Below, one piece after another: positions 4,625-5,137 of a stretch of 5,137 bases of DNA. The notes under the pieces are model-generated. The model worked only from the letters and a program-made list of their open reading frames with translations, searched no databases and was not told where the DNA came from. Within the stretch, counting starts at the first letter, position 1; the number at the start of each line of letters is the position of its first letter. The stretch covers positions 1 through 5,137 of the forward strand of contig JAEWDJ010000290.1 of NCBI GenBank assembly GCA_023390155.1, in the 5' to 3' direction. The DNA comes from Actinomycetes bacterium. Lineage in GTDB: Bacteria; Actinomycetota; Actinomycetes; Actinomycetales; Microbacteriaceae. The position numbers and the translations under genes are program-made.

Positions 4625-5038
4625 TCAGACGGCAGCCGTCGTGGAGCGCACGGTCCGCTCGGCGCCCAGACCGACACCGAGGAGCACGATCGCGCTCGCC
4701 AGGTGGAGGAAGTGGTCGGGGGTGTTCAGCGCGAGGATGTTCGCGCCCGTCCCGACCAGGAAGAAGCCGACGATGCCGAGCAGCAGGTAGACGGCTCCGA
4801 TGGTGGTGTTCGCCGCCTTGGCCGCGCCGACGCGGGTGAGGCCCGCGATGAGCAGCACGGCGCCGATGAGCAGGTGGGCCACGTTGTGCAGCGGGTTCAC
4901 CTCGAAGATGCCGAGGAGCAGACCGCCCTGGGTGGCGACGAAGCCGACGCCGCCGGTGACGGCGAAGCCGAGCAGGCCGACGAGCAGGTAGACGGCGCCG
5001 AAGATGGTGGCGACGAGTCGGTTCGGTGATGTGCGCAT
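4625..5038 (-). CDS. DUF4383-family four-helix membrane protein
   Basis: With the start at 5038 the protein has 137 residues and four membrane helices at about 7-28, 51-70, 76-96 and 108-126. It carries the family's two hallmark histidine segments, NPLHNVAHLLIG (48-59) and NTPDHFLHLASAI (105-117). The protein is an internal duplication: IFGAVYLLVGLLGF (12-25) matches TIGAVYLLLGIVGF (79-92), and the two histidine segments match each other at the same offset. DUF4383 proteins are widespread in actinobacteria and cyanobacteria, and their function is not established. The ATG at 5038 is chosen over the in-frame GTG at 5065 because AAGGAGG lies 8 nt upstream; the extra nine residues of the longer version (MRRTKEERT) are merely the translated ribosome-binding site. 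It probably leads a two-gene operon with the five-helix membrane protein. Confidence 0.9.
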   Translation of the reverse strand: MRTSPNRLVATIFGAVYLLVGLLGFAVTGGVGFVATQGGLLLGIFEVNPLHNVAHLLIGAVLLIAGLTRVGAAKAANTTIGAVYLLLGIVGFFLVGTGANILALNTPDHFLHLASAIVLLGVGLGAERTVRSTTAAV

Positions 5039-5046
5039 TGTTCGTT

Positions 5047-5053
5047 CCTCCTT
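5047..5053 (-). promoter_or_regulatory. Strong Shine-Dalgarno (AAGGAGG) that fixes the DUF4383 start
   Basis: Minus-strand AAGGAGG is a full match to the anti-Shine-Dalgarno sequence and ends 8 nt before the ATG at 5038. It excludes the upstream GTG at 5065 as the main start and suggests efficient translation of this gene. Confidence 0.9.
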
Positions 5054-5058
5054 GGTGC

Positions 5059-5076
5059 GGCGCACGTCCGCGCGCC
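5059..5076 (-). other. Small hairpin in the presumed 5' leader of DUF4383
   Basis: Read on the minus strand, GGCGCGC (5076-5070) can pair with GTGCGCC (5065-5059) across a GGAC loop, giving seven pairs with one G-U. The stem ends 5 nt before the Shine-Dalgarno, close enough to affect ribosome access if transcription starts upstream of 5076. GC-rich DNA forms such stems often by chance, and no promoter was located between here and the window end. Confidence 0.25.
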
Positions 5077-5137
5077 TCGAATGGTGTTCGCAGCGTCGTC
5101 CGAATCGGATTGGAGCGCCACCCGTTGCCTCTCGGCG

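Noticed and set aside
3928..5029. Long open frames on the opposite strand or in other phases over the two minus-strand membrane genes and the DUF3817-like gene
   Set aside because: Their translations are charged, repetitive and lack domains, while the chosen frames give clean membrane helices, ribosome-binding sites and, for DUF4383, a recognisable family.
5066..5137. A possible upstream coding region continuing past the right edge on the minus strand
   Set aside because: All three minus frames stay open for this short stretch simply because of high GC; no start, stop or protein pattern supports a gene.

Overview
The window is uniformly GC-rich, with strong G/C bias at third codon positions, TAnnnT-type -10 boxes, a DtxR/IdeR-type iron box and several genes that appear to be leaderless. 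Together these point to a high-GC actinobacterium. The protein styles (a DUF4383 membrane protein, an FHA domain with a GRNP motif, an HmuO-like heme oxygenase) fit Microbacteriaceae or a close relative, but the genus cannot be fixed from this sequence. I see no insertion sequence, phage gene, CRISPR array, tRNA or rRNA; the region looks like ordinary chromosome.

Layout. (1) Bases 1-266, minus strand: the N-terminal part of a membrane-anchored protein of unknown function, cut by the window edge. (2) Bases 360-2043, plus strand: a compact Pif1-type SF1B DNA helicase followed 28 bp later by a stand-alone FHA (phosphothreonine-binding) domain protein, probably one operon. (3) Bases 2065-2715, minus strand: a biliverdin-forming heme oxygenase of HmuO type, with a near-consensus DtxR/IdeR operator just upstream of its Shine-Dalgarno. 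(4) Bases 2824-4075, plus strand: a MarR-family regulator, a perfect 9+3+9 bp palindrome that overlaps a -10 box, a possible 11-residue leaderless leader ORF, a four-helix membrane protein and a DUF3817-like small membrane protein. The last three reading frames are chained by 4-bp stop/start overlaps. (5) Bases 4089-5038, minus strand: a DUF4383 four-helix membrane protein and, 20 bp after it, a five-helix membrane protein of unknown function. Bases 5039-5137 hold the DUF4383 leader (strong Shine-Dalgarno, small hairpin) and no gene I can support.

How the parts work together. The heme oxygenase should be made when iron is scarce and release iron from heme in the cytoplasm. The MarR protein is the obvious candidate to bind the palindrome in front of the downstream membrane-protein genes. 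The helicase/FHA pair combines a DNA-unwinding motor with a phospho-Thr reader; a functional link is only suggested by gene order.

The main non-obvious signals are regulatory. Three starts (266 minus, 2824 plus, 3295 plus) each have a TAnnnT hexamer exactly 6 nt upstream, the geometry of leaderless mRNAs. The third belongs to the unannotated mini-ORF, whose stop overlaps the next start as ATGA. I do not see a clearly new multi-gene system here; the leader-ORF/palindrome arrangement at 3274-3330 is the most unusual thing in the window.
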